Shown piece after piece: positions 33,201 to 44,632 of a stretch of DNA of 54,641 bases (its first letter is position 1; every line of letters starts with the position of its first letter). Source of the DNA: Heterotrichella gracilis (taxonomy: Eukaryota > Sar > Xanthophyceae > Tribonematales > Xanthonemataceae); NCBI GenBank assembly GCA_032358255.1, contig JAULBX010025886.1, positions 1-54,641 of the forward strand. The letters run 5' to 3'. The notes under the pieces were generated by a model, which saw nothing but the letters and a program-made list of their open reading frames with translations, did no database searches and had not been told where the DNA came from. The translations under genes and the position numbers were made by a program.

Positions 33201-36200
33201 ATCACACAGGGTACCCGTGTGCCTGCCATCCACACAGTAGGGTTCTTCCCCGAGGACAAGGGCGATGGCCGAGGGGAGCGCTTCCTGAAGCAGGTGTCTG
33301 ACCTCAGAGGGGGCACAACCTGGGTGAGTAGCAAGGCAGTTGGATCAACTTGTGTGCATTCCATGGTGGGCTACGATGATTATTAGGTTGTGCTGCTTGC
33401 TGCCTTGTAAAGTCGCAGCTGGAAAGAAAGCCTGAATGAACTACTGTCCATCATTTTTCTATAGATGTTATTTTACATTTTGCTATAACACATATTCCAG
33501 TGTTTATTTACTGGGGTACATTTCTCTGTACGTAAACCCTTGCAGGTTATAAGTATTGCAAGGTCAAGTGATCGGTTCCATCTGAGCATACTAACGCACT
33601 GCAAGTGCGGCAGCTAGGTCCAACAGACTTGACATTGATAATTCTGTTCACGTAGGGATACACAGAGACCGGGAGGTACAAGCTGGTTGATGGCCAGTAT
33701 GTTCCCTTTGATGAGGCACAAGAGCCTGCTGATGCACGCAAAGAGCGCCTGTGGGCAGAGAGCCAGCTGCAAATGGAGCGCCTGAATGCAACGAGGTAGT
33801 AGTTGTAGTTACATGCATTCCAGCAATACAGGCAGATTAGCAGTCGGTCTTGCATATGCAAGGTACGAACATTGATTTCTATTATAGCGAAATGATCCCC
33901 TCAGACTGAGGAAGTCAAGCAACTCGTGTATCAGCATCGTACCCTGGTCAATGATGGAACCCTTACACAAAGATATCTTTTAATTTTATGCACATGATAT
34001 TTACAAACTTATAATCAAATAATTTCCTCTCCATCTATTTCATGATTACATATGCCTACCAATGTTGCTGCAGGGGGCAGCAACCAAACAACCAGCAGGC
34101 AATAATGCCCCAGTTGAAGCAACTACATGCAGCGACCCGATACCCTGAAGCTTTGCAAGAGCAAAAGGAGTTGAGGGCACGACTTCGCCAGCAGTTTGAT
34201 CAGCTCTGTGCTATTATCAACCTCCGCAACCAGCAAAGACAAGAGTAGGTCTTATTTCTCTCGTTACAAGTTGTACTTACACATGGCAACCTGTAAAATA
34301 GTTGCTGGGAGCAATGTGCCGCTGCCTGCAGGTGGCCTATTTTTAAAGCTGCACATTTTCCATTGCGCAATTGATTATAAAATACAATGCATTTTTAATT
34401 CCAAAATCCCTGAAACAAAAAAGCATTGTGAATTTGGGTGATGGCAGCATATACCCACTTCATACATTGTTATACAGGGCTCGAGCAAGGCACCATCAGT
34501 TGGTGGCAGAGATAGAGTATGAGAACAGCCTCCGTAGGAAGAAGGCCCAAGAGCTGCACAGTGTGCGGGTGGCCGCTTTGCGCGCCCAGCAGCACAAAGG
34601 GCGCCAGACTCAGAAGGCAGCAAGGGAAGAACACATGCATTCCCAGGTATTGAATCTCTACACCCTATAAGTATCTATCTACCTGATCCTAAAGTCCTGG
34701 AGAAAATACAGTGCCAGGTGGTGAACATGTCCGTGTGGATTATCCTGATACCAACACCCAATGAATCTAGCCTTCCTCCTGCACCAGGTCATTGTCGCGG
34801 ACAAGGCATTCCTTCCATGAACTGTATCTGGTCACAATCACTGGTGACAACAAGAGTCCATTAACATTGCACTGAATTGCTTTGTTCCTTGGCGCAGGTT
34901 GCTGCAAGTAGCGACGGCGAAGGCGACGTGGACGGGGTCAGCCCTGTGCTGATCAGGGCAGTGAGGCTGAATAGCAGATACGAAGCAACACACAGCATGG
35001 ATGAGCTGCTATCTCCAGGCACAGACCAGCCTGGCAAATGGCACCTCCCTACCTTTGCCAAATCACCTACGGCAAATAAAGACGCTGAGCGGATTCAAGT
35101 GGCCAGGTCATCCTTGTCCCTTGAGGGCCACCGCGCATTTGGGGATCCCCGGCAGGCCCCACCTGGGTTTTCAGACGCACAAGGCAAGGCGAGGTCAAAC
35201 AGCGTGGCGCCATCAAGCCCTTCCAACCCTCGCGCCCCAGGATCACCGTCACCAATGCTGCAGAACCCTCCTGGCAGCCCCTGCATTGTGCCGGTTGGTT
35301 ACGCTGCACTGGTGCAGCACCGCAGCAAGTCGCCTCCAGCAGATGGCTCCCCACGCCCTCGGCAGGGCAGCCCCAATGGGGCACCATACCACAACAGGTT
35401 GCCAGCAGCAGATGGCTCACCACCCAGCCCGCAAGCGCATGACGGCAATACAGGGCCATTTGCTGCAGGTACGCCTGTGGGAGGGGGCATCGTGATGGGC
35501 GATACTGTTCATCACACAAGGGCAGGAGGGCATTACCTTCAATACAAAAAACAATCCTCTTTTAACACACGCTGATTTACGATCACGCAGTGCAGAAAAT
35601 ACAGTTTTATATTTATTTTTTATACATGGATTTCGTTTTTTATTCATTTATTTTCATTTTTTGCAGGTGTGACGGGTAGCCACCCCGAGATGATCCTGGT
35701 GCATCAAGTGCTGCCAGGCAGCAGAACAGCCTCACCCACCAGGCCAGGGCAGCAACAGCCAGGTGAAACAGCGCACCAACTGGGGGGCGAGCATGGCACC
35801 GCCCAGCCACTCGACCCCGCTGCGGCTGCAATGGTGAAACCCTCCGCAGGGGATGGGTCACTGGCTGCATCACCAAGGCTGGAGGGCACAGTGGCTATGA
35901 TTCAAGCAGCGGCCAAGCCAGGGCTGCACCCGCTGCTGGAGATGGGTGTGGTGGCTGGGGCAAGCAAGGTCCAGGCAGAGCCTGGCCCTGGCAGGGCAAG
36001 GTCTCCACCCCGGAAAGGTGGGGACCACTGCCAACCATATTTTGCTCACCAGTTGTTGATAGGTGAAATTGTGGACAACTAGTAGTGCTGTTGCCGTTTG
36101 CTAACTGCTTGCTCTTGACCAATGTGCCTGTTTGAAGACAGGCCTATGTACGGCTTGGTAAAAGATAAAATGTAATTACATGCGTTCCTGGTCAAAGGCA

Positions 36201-39200
36201 AGATTAGCAGTCAACCCCTGTACGGTACATGCGAAGCCAGGCAGTACTTTTCCTATTCATAATGATTTTTTGGATTACATCTGGTTTAACCTTTTATCAA
36301 CATTTGCAGGTCCCCAGCCTGCTGCCACCCATTCTCAACCACACCCGGGACAAGACATCGCATTTGGCCCTCCCCTCCTGACAGGCATGGCCAAACCTAT
36401 TGTGGACAAGCGCACACGCTTTGAGGCCCCTCCAGCTCCCCTGTACCCAGAGTCCCTGCCTCCAGCAGCTATGTCAGTCAGGTGCGATTTATCATCGACT
36501 CATTAAATTTATTCCAATGCAGTGAAGTGAGGTTAGATCAATTTAGTTTAATATAGTTGAACTCACATTATTCAACACCATTTAAATCCATTATAACAGC
36601 TTGATGAGCTGACCTTCGTGCCAAAATGGCTTGTAATATAAATCATTACAGTCGCTTATCATTCTGGCTGTGCGCTTGTTTGAAAACCTGCTACTTCCTC
36701 CTGCTTGCGTCCTGTAGATTGTCAATGGCCCTGTTGAAGGATAGCCTGCATATGTAAATTGAAGTTGAAGCGTGCTAAGCTGCTCATTTCTGCCCTTCAG
36801 GTTTGACTCGGACACCCTCTCAGCCCTGCACGCCCAAGCCCCGCACATCCAGGCCATGACCCCACACCTGGCAGTTGCCACACACCAGCCGGTGCAGCAT
36901 GTCAAGTTTTCAAGCGGCCTCCTGCGAGCCCCAAAGCAGGCAAAGCAGGCGCCTGCACCCCCCCTCAACCAGCGCAGGGGCACCATGCCTGCTCTGGCGG
37001 TGATGCAGCAGGCGCCCTGGGTGCCTTCTCGGGTGTCCATGCTGGCTAGCATCATGAGCGAGGAACAGGTGGGGATGTGAAGAAGTACCGGCCTGGCTCT
37101 CATGTACCCTGTCTCTTCCTGACAGGCTTTTGGTAAAACAAACCGAACAGTTGCATTATGTATTACTATTTTCTATTGAAATGATAAAAAAATTCACACC
37201 AAAATGTTTATTCAGGTGATTATACTCATCTGATTAACTGTGCTATCAACAGGGGGATCAACTTGGCGATGCCGCGTCCTCCATGCGCCAGGTTGGCACT
37301 GAGGAGGTTGATATAGTTGGTGACAGCATGTTTGACCAAGGCGCAGCTCCTGGAGATCATGGCCAAGGTGCAGCGCGTGTGATGTATGGTGAAGACGCAG
37401 CTGCTGCAGAGTACGACCAAGGCGCAGATCCTGACCTCAATGCCCAGGGTGCAGAGCCTGGAGTGTATGGTGAGGGCACAGACCCTGAAGTACATGCCCA
37501 AGGTGGAACCCCTGGGGTACTTCAACAGCCCGCGGCACCTCATCCCATGGCTTCAAGCAGCGCTGCACCAGCTTCACACGCAGTTGATAGCAAGGATGGG
37601 ATGCATGATGAGCTGGCTAGTGATGATGCGCAGTATCAAGCACTTGACAGCCATGCACCGTTTGGTGCTTCAGCTATGGGACAGGAACTTCCTGAGGCAT
37701 CCAGGGGTCCATCCAGGGGCGCAGCGTCTCCCAATGAGAGTGTACCACATGCACCACACAGTGCTGGCGGTGGTGCAGCCATTGCAGGCGCCAGCCGCCA
37801 GTCCCCCTCCCTTGCTTCATCAAATCCTTCCGCAATCCAAGCAGGCCTACCAGACACAAATGCGCCAGCACTGGGAGGGATCGATGGAGAAATATCATCT
37901 GGTACTTCAGCAGTCCAGCCTAGAGTGTTGATGAGCCAGCCAGGAAGCTCCTCAGAGAATTTAGAGGCCACCAGCACCCGCAACCAGCTGCAGTGGCAAG
38001 GCGCAGCCCAGCAAAATGCTGCCATTGACCCACAAGCATCCACCATGGCTGTGGCTGGTACCGAGCAGCTGCAAAGGGGTATGGTGGCGACTCCCCCCTC
38101 AGCGCAGCCTAGTAGCCAGTCCTCGTCCCGGGTGACGCCAGTGCCTACGGGGGACCAACTTACTACGGATACACTCCCTGAGTCCATGTCCCAGCGGCAG
38201 AACAGCACTGGGGTATTGGACCCATCTGCCCATCCCCGGGATGTAGATGGCATGCAGCCAGGCATGCCTGAGCAAGACCCCTCGGAGTACAGCCGGTCCC
38301 GGGCGGGCAGTCTCACACAGGCACCAGGGCATGGCCTTGGGCAGGGGTTGAGTCCCTCTACTGGCGGCCATCAGCTGCCACGGCCCACTACGGCAAAGAA
38401 GGTGGCCTTTAATGAAGTGCAAAGCGCTGCTCCCCAAGTACGTGGCTGGGAACCCATTACAGCAATGAGAACCCAGTATGTTTGAAATGCAACCTAGTTG
38501 ATGCACTTACTTGACCATTCAAACTTTTTGAACGAGAAAGGAAACGCATTCATGTAAACTCTGAATAATGCCATGCCACATAGAATACTGCTGCCATTGT
38601 TTCAATAAATTGACCACACTTGCAATCACAATCCACTGCAGTGGAAAAATGCAGCGGGTCATATTATCCATCAATTTCATCAGTACCTTGCAACCACCAA
38701 AACCCTTGATATCACCTATTTCCCTGCTAACCCAGCCTGTAATGTGTCATTATTGCAGGATGGCAATGTTGTTGGCGCAAATCATGTTGACACCAGCGGC
38801 ACTCAGGAGGCTGGAGCACCCCAGGGCAGTACTTCAAAACCCCGTTCACGAGTGACCAGTCCCAATGGTGGTGAACCTGGGGCGGGCAGGACAGTGACCA
38901 CACATGGCAATATGGCTTCCCGTCCCTCCACCGGGAGAACGTCCCCTCACAGGTAAATTCTTGATAGTATGTAGAAACACAAAATGGGACAGCTAAGCAA
39001 ATTTTTTACTTTTTGCATTTTTTCTTCCAGTTTCCTGTTTTTACCTGTTCGAGAACATGTCTTGCAGGCAGCATGCTGTTTTTGTTTTTTCCCCAAATAT
39101 TTACTTATCATTTTAAATTTCCATTTTGTACATACTTATTCCATGTGTGTCCACCGCACAGCCTGAGGCCAGCATCCAGTGAGAGGCCCGTCACCGCTGG

Positions 39201-42200
39201 GAGTAGCCACAGCCACCAGATGCAGGGGCGCAGCACAGCCACACCGCCGCTGGAGGGTGACGACGCGCTCATGGGGCAACCAAAGGAGCAAGTGCGGCGC
39301 CCCACCCCCAAGGCTGCATACACACCTGACTTCACCCAGGATGCACCCATCCGAGGTGCATCCCCCAGCGGTGCAGCAGCGACTGACAGACCAGATCCTA
39401 ATGGCCCTGTTGTGGCACAAGCTGAAGTGCTTTCTGTAGTGGCTGGGAATGCTGGACCTGCAAAGGGGTCGCTCACCCCAGCCTTGCCCAATGCCAGGAA
39501 GGCTCGCCCGTCTGCAGCGGCTGCAGGGAGTAAACCTGCAGCCAAGGCCTCCCCACGTGGCCCTGCCGGCCAGTCAATGCCAGTCAAGCCTTCGATCAGC
39601 AGCCCTGGCTCAGCAGCCCCTACATCTTCATCTGGTGCCAAACCCCAACAGCCAGCCAACAGCAAGCAGGCTCAGGTTGGGAGGGGATCAGTGGCAGCAA
39701 ACCAGCGCCCCACAGCCCAACCCAAGCAAGCTGGGCCGCCTACAGGTCCAGGCGCAGTGACTGCAGCAAAAGATGACAAGGCTGGGGTGAACAAGCAGCG
39801 TCAGTCCAGCCCCCAAAAGCAGCAGCAGCCCAAACCCAGCCCTAGGACACCCGCTGCGGTATCTGCCAAACCCAAGCAAGCGCCAGCACCCGCCAAACCG
39901 GCTGCCAACGCAGGCAAACCGGCAAAGGCAAACAAGCCAAGCCCACAGGTTCCAAGCAAATCTGCGCAGCCAAACCTGTCTGCCAACCTGCCAGCCCTGG
40001 TTGCAAAGCGGAAGGCTGCGGCTCCCAAGGCTGAATCCACTGACCAGGCGCCTTCAGAGGGCACTGCCTTGCAAGACAACAAGGTGCAGGACCTATCTAG
40101 CAACGTGGAAACCAGTGGCGCAGTTGCAGAGGCAAGCTTGGCTCCTGCAGAGGGTGGTTCCAGGCCTGCATCTTCCAGATCCAATGTGGAGCTGGCCAAG
40201 GGCGGTTCAGTCCACGTGCATGCAATGAGCGAGGACCAGCAGGCGCAGTATCATGCGTGGCTACAGGTGGGTTACTGGCAGATTTACGTCTTCTTGTGGA
40301 ATTGATAAAATACATGATCACATGGCTACAGGTGGGAGCCTGTTAGAGTAAAATTTTCTCCTTCTTGTAAAAATGCAAAACATGTCGCTCTTAATAGAAG
40401 CTTATAAAGTCTGAGATGGAGTTCACTAACTGAGACAAATGTGCTCCTTTTAAATGATTATTTGTTGACTGAAACTTTCTTAGCAATGCTTTGGGGACTG
40501 GACGACGTTTCACTACGGCATTTTCGTGGTGTTATGCAGGTAAAGGAGGAGCTGGAAAGGGTCCGAGCTGAGAATGAGGTCAGGCGGAGGCTCCATGCAG
40601 AAGAGGTGGCTATCAAGCTGGCTGAGGACAACTTGTTCCAGCAGCAAGTGCAACAGTGGGAGGAAGAAAAGATGCAGATTGTGGCTGGTACGTGGAAGTG
40701 GCGCAGAATAATACTATTCATTTCAGCTGCTTTGAGGGAATATTGCTTTGGCCACACACCCACCTACTTTGCATGTTACTCTATAAGGCGCAGAATGCTT
40801 GCATGTTGCCAACCGGGTGGAAAATAAACATTGACAATCCTTTTGCGCTTTGAATTGATGCACAATTGCATGTCTTTCACAGAACATCAGAGGTTGATAG
40901 ATGTTGCCCAGAAAGAGCACCAAGTAACCTCGGAAAACCTCAAAAAGGAGTGGGAGAGGAAATGCCAGGTGAGTCAGGCTTTTGCAAATATTACACTTCA
41001 AGTCTTGTCAAATGCACCATGCTAACAGCCATGTAATAAGACTCATTTTATAGTGATGTCACGACAAGCTTGGAAAATTGACGGTTACCCTGCCAGCTGT
41101 TTTATTGAAGGTTTCATAATTTTGACTCTGCGGTTGCACTGGGTACAGGAGATCAGCCAAGCTAATGAAAGGTCGATGGCAGAGGCTCAGGAATCCCATC
41201 ACAAGCACTGCAAGCACGTTGAGAAATGCAACAGGTATGCTGCCTTGCCAAACACAATTTCCGTTGCTATTTTATATCAATCTGGTACAAAGCAAGGTTG
41301 AAATTAACTTGAACATCATACGAATGAAGATGATTTGTCCATTTTTCACATATTGACCCAAAGTTCTTGTTACACCAGCTTGATTATTATGCATTCCAAT
41401 TTCATCATCATGATGCCATCTGCAGGGAGGCACGCGAAGCTGTCGCCATGCTTCGGGAAGAGATCAGAGTCATCAAGCTGATGAATAATGCTGTGCTTCA
41501 AAAAGCATTGGGCGAGTACAATGAAGCCAAGGCTGCAGTCGAGGTACGGTTGCCATTTTCATCGATAAACAATGTGTGGCCTCATAGTATGGTGGGTCGT
41601 GTTGAGACTGGGCATTCAGCTTGTAATTCCGTTTTATGTTGATAGGATACAAACAGCGACGTTCTAATTAAGTGTGATGATCAGACCAGCATCTCTAATT
41701 TGCTTAGGGTGCAGCGGCTTCGATGGTTTGGACACATGATGCGCATGTCTGACACTAGGCTGCCTAGGCAGATTTTTCATTCCAAGATCCAAGGGAACCC
41801 TTAGGGCAGGGTTGGCAACCCTGGTATGCAGTATCAGCGTTGCATTAAGGGGGACCTTATTGCTAGAGGTCTCTTTGGGCTGGCACCTGGCAGCGTATTG
41901 TGTTGGTCAGGAGTGCATGGCGTTTGGCTATTTTCAATGGATGCATACCTTTGGGGTCAAGCATGTAATGTATGTCGATAGGATAGCAGATATGCAGGTA
42001 CAACAATGCGGAAAGAGTTGCTATAAATTTGAACTGAAATGTTACCAAGGGGCACAGGCCCTATCAAGGTCAACACCAACTATCGTATTGTACACTGTGT
42101 GCATTACCAGCCACGCACAGCATTTACCTGCATTTACTAATTGCTTCAGGTGTTCAACCAGCGGCGCATCGAGGAAGCCAAGCAGCGGTTTGATGAGGCC

Positions 42201-43820
42201 TGCAAGAAGCTCCAAGAGGATCACATGAATAACCTGGAGAAGAGTAGGCGCCACTATGAAGAGTTGAAGGCAAGTTCTGACCATACTGCTCCTATATGGT
42301 TGACAACAGAGCTCCTCACTCAATGCTGTCCACATGCACACAATTAGGAGGGCAGAGAAAATTGCCGCATGTTACCCAGAGATCATGATATACAAGATTT
42401 ACAAGATTTTATTCGACAGTCACATATGTAAATGATATGGTCTGACAGCTCATATTTTTTGTGCAGCAAAGCATTGCGCACCTGAATGAGAAAGCTCTGG
42501 AGGAGGCGCACGCAAAGCATGATGAGGCAGTGGCTGCAGGTAGGGAAACAACAAGAGACAGCTTATTGGTGGATCCTTTTCCACTTTGTACAACGCACTT
42601 ACCTTTGAATGTTATTCGCTTTTTTTTAATCATTAGTAAATTGTTGGTTAAGTTTTGTTTCTTTTCCATTGAAATGACATTGTACTTAATTCAAAATGTA
42701 CCCTTTAATAAAAAATGATTTATTTTTGTGCCTACTGCAGTTGTTGCTGAGCACGAGGAGAAGGTGGCATCTGCACAAGCTGAGCACGCTGCAGAGCTCG
42801 AGAGGATCCAGCAGCACAATACTGCTGCGTGGCCAGCTGTGCAGGTGGCGCGGGTGGCTGGGGCTGAGCTGGAGCGGGTGGTGCGCTTTGTGGAGCACAT
42901 AAGGTGTGGACTCAGTGTCACTTCAGCACAATCAGGAGGCAAATGTGGGGCATTTGTGCCACATTGGGGCAGCCACCGCCAACGCATGTGAAGCGCTCGG
43001 GATGGATATCTCCACCGTGCTATGTTACCCGCACAGGTCACTGGAAACCAATTGGTACTCACCGTACGCAACTGTGACAAGCCATATTTTACTTATTTCA
43101 GGCTCTGCTCCCAGAAGGCGGCCATCGGCACCAAATTCAAACACGGGGCATCCAACCTGGCCTGCACGGGTAGAGACACGCACACTCACACAGACCCAGA
43201 TTCCAACCAGAAAACCTAAACCCTAAAACCGCAAGCCCTGAAACCTCACGTGGGCGTGTTGTCGCAGGTTCTGCTCCCAGAAGGCGGCCATCGGCGCCAA
43301 CTTCAAGCAGGGCGCACCCAACCTGGCCCGCGTGGTTGAGATGCGTGCGCTCACCGAGGCTCTGGCCAAGGCATACCCCGAGCTAGGGTCCACAGAGTAC
43401 CCCTGGCCTGACGCGCACATGGGGGGCCAGGTGGGGTACGGGTGGCACAAGGCGCCTGTGCCGCAGCCGCTGCCTTCTCCCAACAAGATCATGGACAAGA
43501 TCCGCAGGATCATTCGGGGCAAGCCCAAGAACGAGAACGTGCCACAGGTATGGAATTGCACTTTCCTGCCGCCCCACTTTTAATATGTATGCAAGCACAT
43601 GGAAAACACTCAAATTGCATGGAATGACGGCATTAGTACGCAGATAGCACATCACATAAAATGTATGTCCTTTACGATTCGTCCAACATGATGCGTGTTC
43701 CTGCAGGAGGATGCCACTGGGCGCGTTCAGTCCCTGTCTCCCAAGCGCCGGCGCCAGGGCTCGTCACCCGTGCTATCTGCATGGGACTATGCCATCCAGC
43801 GCCACGCAGAGAGGCAGTGA
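24292..43820 (+). CDS. Giant VWA-domain / disordered / coiled-coil protein (~3,498 aa)
   Basis: 38 exons, phase exact throughout: 24292-24387, 24496-24687, 24896-24982, 25139-25330, 25647-25751, 25943-26110, 26299-26512, 26739-26879, 27042-27202, 27631-28076, 28247-28423, 28648-29393, 29543-30454, 30729-31291, 31680-31833, 32059-32224, 32443-32647, 32814-32957, 33210-33323, 33656-33795, 34074-34244, 34478-34646, 34898-35468, 35667-36017, 36310-36481, 36801-37068, 37253-38437, 38759-38952, 39162-40266, 40540-40687, 40883-40968, 41149-41234, 41426-41543, 42150-42269, 42467-42539, 42741-42903, 43268-43547, 43707-43820. Layout: a Pro/Glu-rich N-terminal region of EPELxxP type (1-280), disordered stretch with an acidic run (280-1400), vWA domain (about 1452-1661), short helical part (to ~1820), very long Ser/Pro/Gln/Ala disorder (to ~3100), coiled coil (3104-3368), conserved-looking basic C terminus. 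The vWA is closest in style to VWA3A/VWA3B, so a cytoskeletal or ciliary scaffold is possible. Three introns use GC donors. A split into two genes cannot be excluded. Confidence 0.8.
25364..25510 (+). repeat. Three echoes of the donor end of exon 4 of gene F
   Basis: Copies of 'gttgcagcccatgcccagcc' (25302-25338) at about 25364-25403 (ttgcagcccatgctcagtta), 25432-25462 (ttgcaacacacacctagtcg) and 25468-25510 (tgtaacccacgccaagtcat). Each is preceded by a TTTAGG/GGTTT run, giving a ~75-base higher-order repeat. Confidence 0.8.
26873..27056 (+). repeat. Duplicated junction flanking the 26880-27041 intron
   Basis: The donor side reads gacag|gtgacaagca and the acceptor side reads gacag|gtgacaagca: 15 identical bases, each containing AG|GT. 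This is the footprint expected if the intron arose from a tandem duplication of an exon segment holding AGGT. Confidence 0.7.
27512..27578 (+). repeat. Echo of the acceptor edge of exon 10 of gene F
   Basis: 'tgcagttcaagat' through 'cgcgcagctccttgatgaac' and 'cacgaggttgctcccctgca' copy 27627-27686, acceptor included, then run into 'ttgaaccctaacgatgctgc'. Only the frame-breaking differences and the position mark it as a decoy. Confidence 0.9.
32059..33323 (+). other. von Willebrand A domain encoded in gene F (exons 16-19)
   Basis: 'LLIMDVSGTM' gives the first MIDAS loop (DxSxT instead of the usual DxSxS), 'GQTNLTAVL' supplies the MIDAS Thr and 'IYVFSDGLSD' the Asp. It ends with 'AIHTVGFFPEDK..GERFLKQVSDLRGGTTW', the strand-helix ending seen in VWA3-type proteins. 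Metal binding is therefore likely. The segment 'YETSKYAHEG..VPTDESVVND' is an insertion between the second strand and the MIDAS Thr. Confidence 0.85.
37253..38437 (+). other. Decapeptide repeat in disordered exon 27 of gene F
   Basis: From about 37330 to 37520 the exon encodes a degenerate ~10-residue repeat of the type DQGAxPGxxGQG (YGEDAAA, YDQGADPDLNAQGAEPGVYG, EGTDPEVHAQGGTPGV), i.e. a ~30-nt coding minisatellite. The rest of the exon is Ser/Gln/Pro-rich low complexity with no domain. Confidence 0.7.
40318..40340 (+). repeat. Short echo of the donor end of exon 29
   Basis: 'catggctacaggtgggagcc' repeats 'cgtggctacaggtgggttac' (40254-40276), donor included. Confidence 0.6.
40540..42903 (+). 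other. Coiled-coil-coding exons 30-36 of gene F
   Basis: Seven short exons encode about 265 residues rich in Glu, Lys, Ala and Leu with heptad spacing and no Pro until 'AAWPAVQ' (VKEELERVRAENEVRRRL, ENLKKEWERKCQEISQANER, NQRRIEEAKQRFDEACKKLQ, EHEEKVASAQAEHAAELERI). A long parallel coiled coil, probably dimerising, is likely. Confidence 0.8.
41660..41804 (+). mobile_element. LINE (non-LTR retrotransposon) 3' end fragment
   Basis: In the intron 41544-42149, one frame encodes 'LIKCDDQTSISNLLRVQRLR' then 'WFGHMMRMSDTRLPRQIF' and a stop at 41802-41804. The WFGHxxRM..RLP ending is the classic tail of the reverse-transcriptase ORF of L1/RTE-like elements. Only the last ~45 residues remain; no endonuclease or catalytic RT motif is present, so it is a 5'-truncated dead copy. 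Confidence 0.75.
43101..43176 (+). repeat. Echo of the acceptor edge of exon 37 of gene F
   Basis: 'ctgctcccagaaggcggcca' and 'aacctggcc' copy 43263-43341 almost exactly, preceded by its own CAGG. It is followed by 'aaacctaaaccctaaaacc' (about 43214-43232). Confidence 0.9.
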
Positions 43821-44207
43821 GCAATTCATCGCCTGTTGTGTTCAATATGCAATTTGCCAAAGCTCACAGTAATTGGAGATCTTTCATGCACATTCTTCCC
43901 AATATGTACTCCATCAAAATATAACAAGGCAATCCAGTGCTAGCAATAACGTTGGGAACCCCACTGGCAGTCAATAATGATGGGTTACGCTTTTGCCCAG
44001 CTACGGAAGGTTGATGGACCCAGTTGAGAGTATGCTAGGACAAGACCAGTTTTGATTTGTGTGTTTTACCAGATTTGTTATAGTAGTTGAGGGTACTGGT
44101 CTGCAATGTGTGCAGAAAATATGCTTTGTATTCACGTAAATAAGTGGTTGCTGATCCTCAATATATTGGTGTGTTGTATGTGTTGCTGCAATTTGATGTT
44201 GTTATCT

Positions 44208-44212
44208 TGTAA
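44208..44212 (+). promoter_or_regulatory. TGTAA polyadenylation motif after gene F
   Basis: TGTAA in 'gttatcttgtaattttgc', about 390 bases past the stop codon at 43820. Confidence 0.45.
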
Positions 44213-44423
44213 TTTTGCGACATCATGCCCCCCAGTCACATCTAAATCTCTGTTGGAGTGTCCAGTCCTACTGCCAATCATGAGCATATTCCAAGGTTAA
44301 AAAATAGTACTGCAATGTACTGATCTGTCCCCCACTGCTCCATTGTGTTATTCTGCCCCATTGCCGCCATGCCGAAATGGGACCTGTCCTCCTTGCAAGC
44401 TTGCTGCAGCGAGCAGGCACCGC

Positions 44424-44480
44424 TGTCACGTCTTGCTGCTTGCCAGGCACTTGTTGACCATCTCAGCAGGCTGGCTTTCT
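44424..44480 (-). repeat. Partial copy of the 3' end of the MIP18 gene
   Basis: 'gtcacgtcttgctgcttgcc' and 'aggcacttgttgaccatctc' repeat 44632-44688, the stop codon region of gene G, about 200 bases downstream of it. A terminal-exon version of the echo pattern. Confidence 0.85.
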
Positions 44481-44632
44481 AGTTAATGCAGCCGCTTCAG
44501 GTTTGCTCCAAATTCATCAAAAACGATCGCCGCGGCCTCCTGTTCTCAATCTGGATCCCCAGATGCCGCCCCACGCACTGTTTTCAAACCCCATCCCCAG
44601 GAGCCCTTGAACAACGTTGACCCAGCCAGGAG

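Larger units (their letters stand above)
43821..44632. other. Convergent 3' region between genes F and G
   Basis: About 810 bases shared by two 3' ends. It holds a TGTAA motif for F (44208-44212) and a partial copy of the last exon of G (44424-44480). No gene is seen here. Confidence 0.55.

Noticed and set aside
38438..38485. Continuing exon 27 of gene F to the stop at 38485 or using the donor at 38476
   Set aside because: The 38476 donor puts the next exon out of frame with a quick stop. GTACGT at 38438 keeps phase with the exon at 38759.
39108..39665. Long open frame on the minus strand opposite exon 29 of gene F
   Set aside because: Mirror of a low-complexity Ala/Pro/Lys-rich exon; the plus frame connects in phase on both sides.
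41812..42228. Open frame overlapping exon 34 of gene F
   Set aside because: It runs through a LINE-containing intron in a different frame from the coiled-coil exon.
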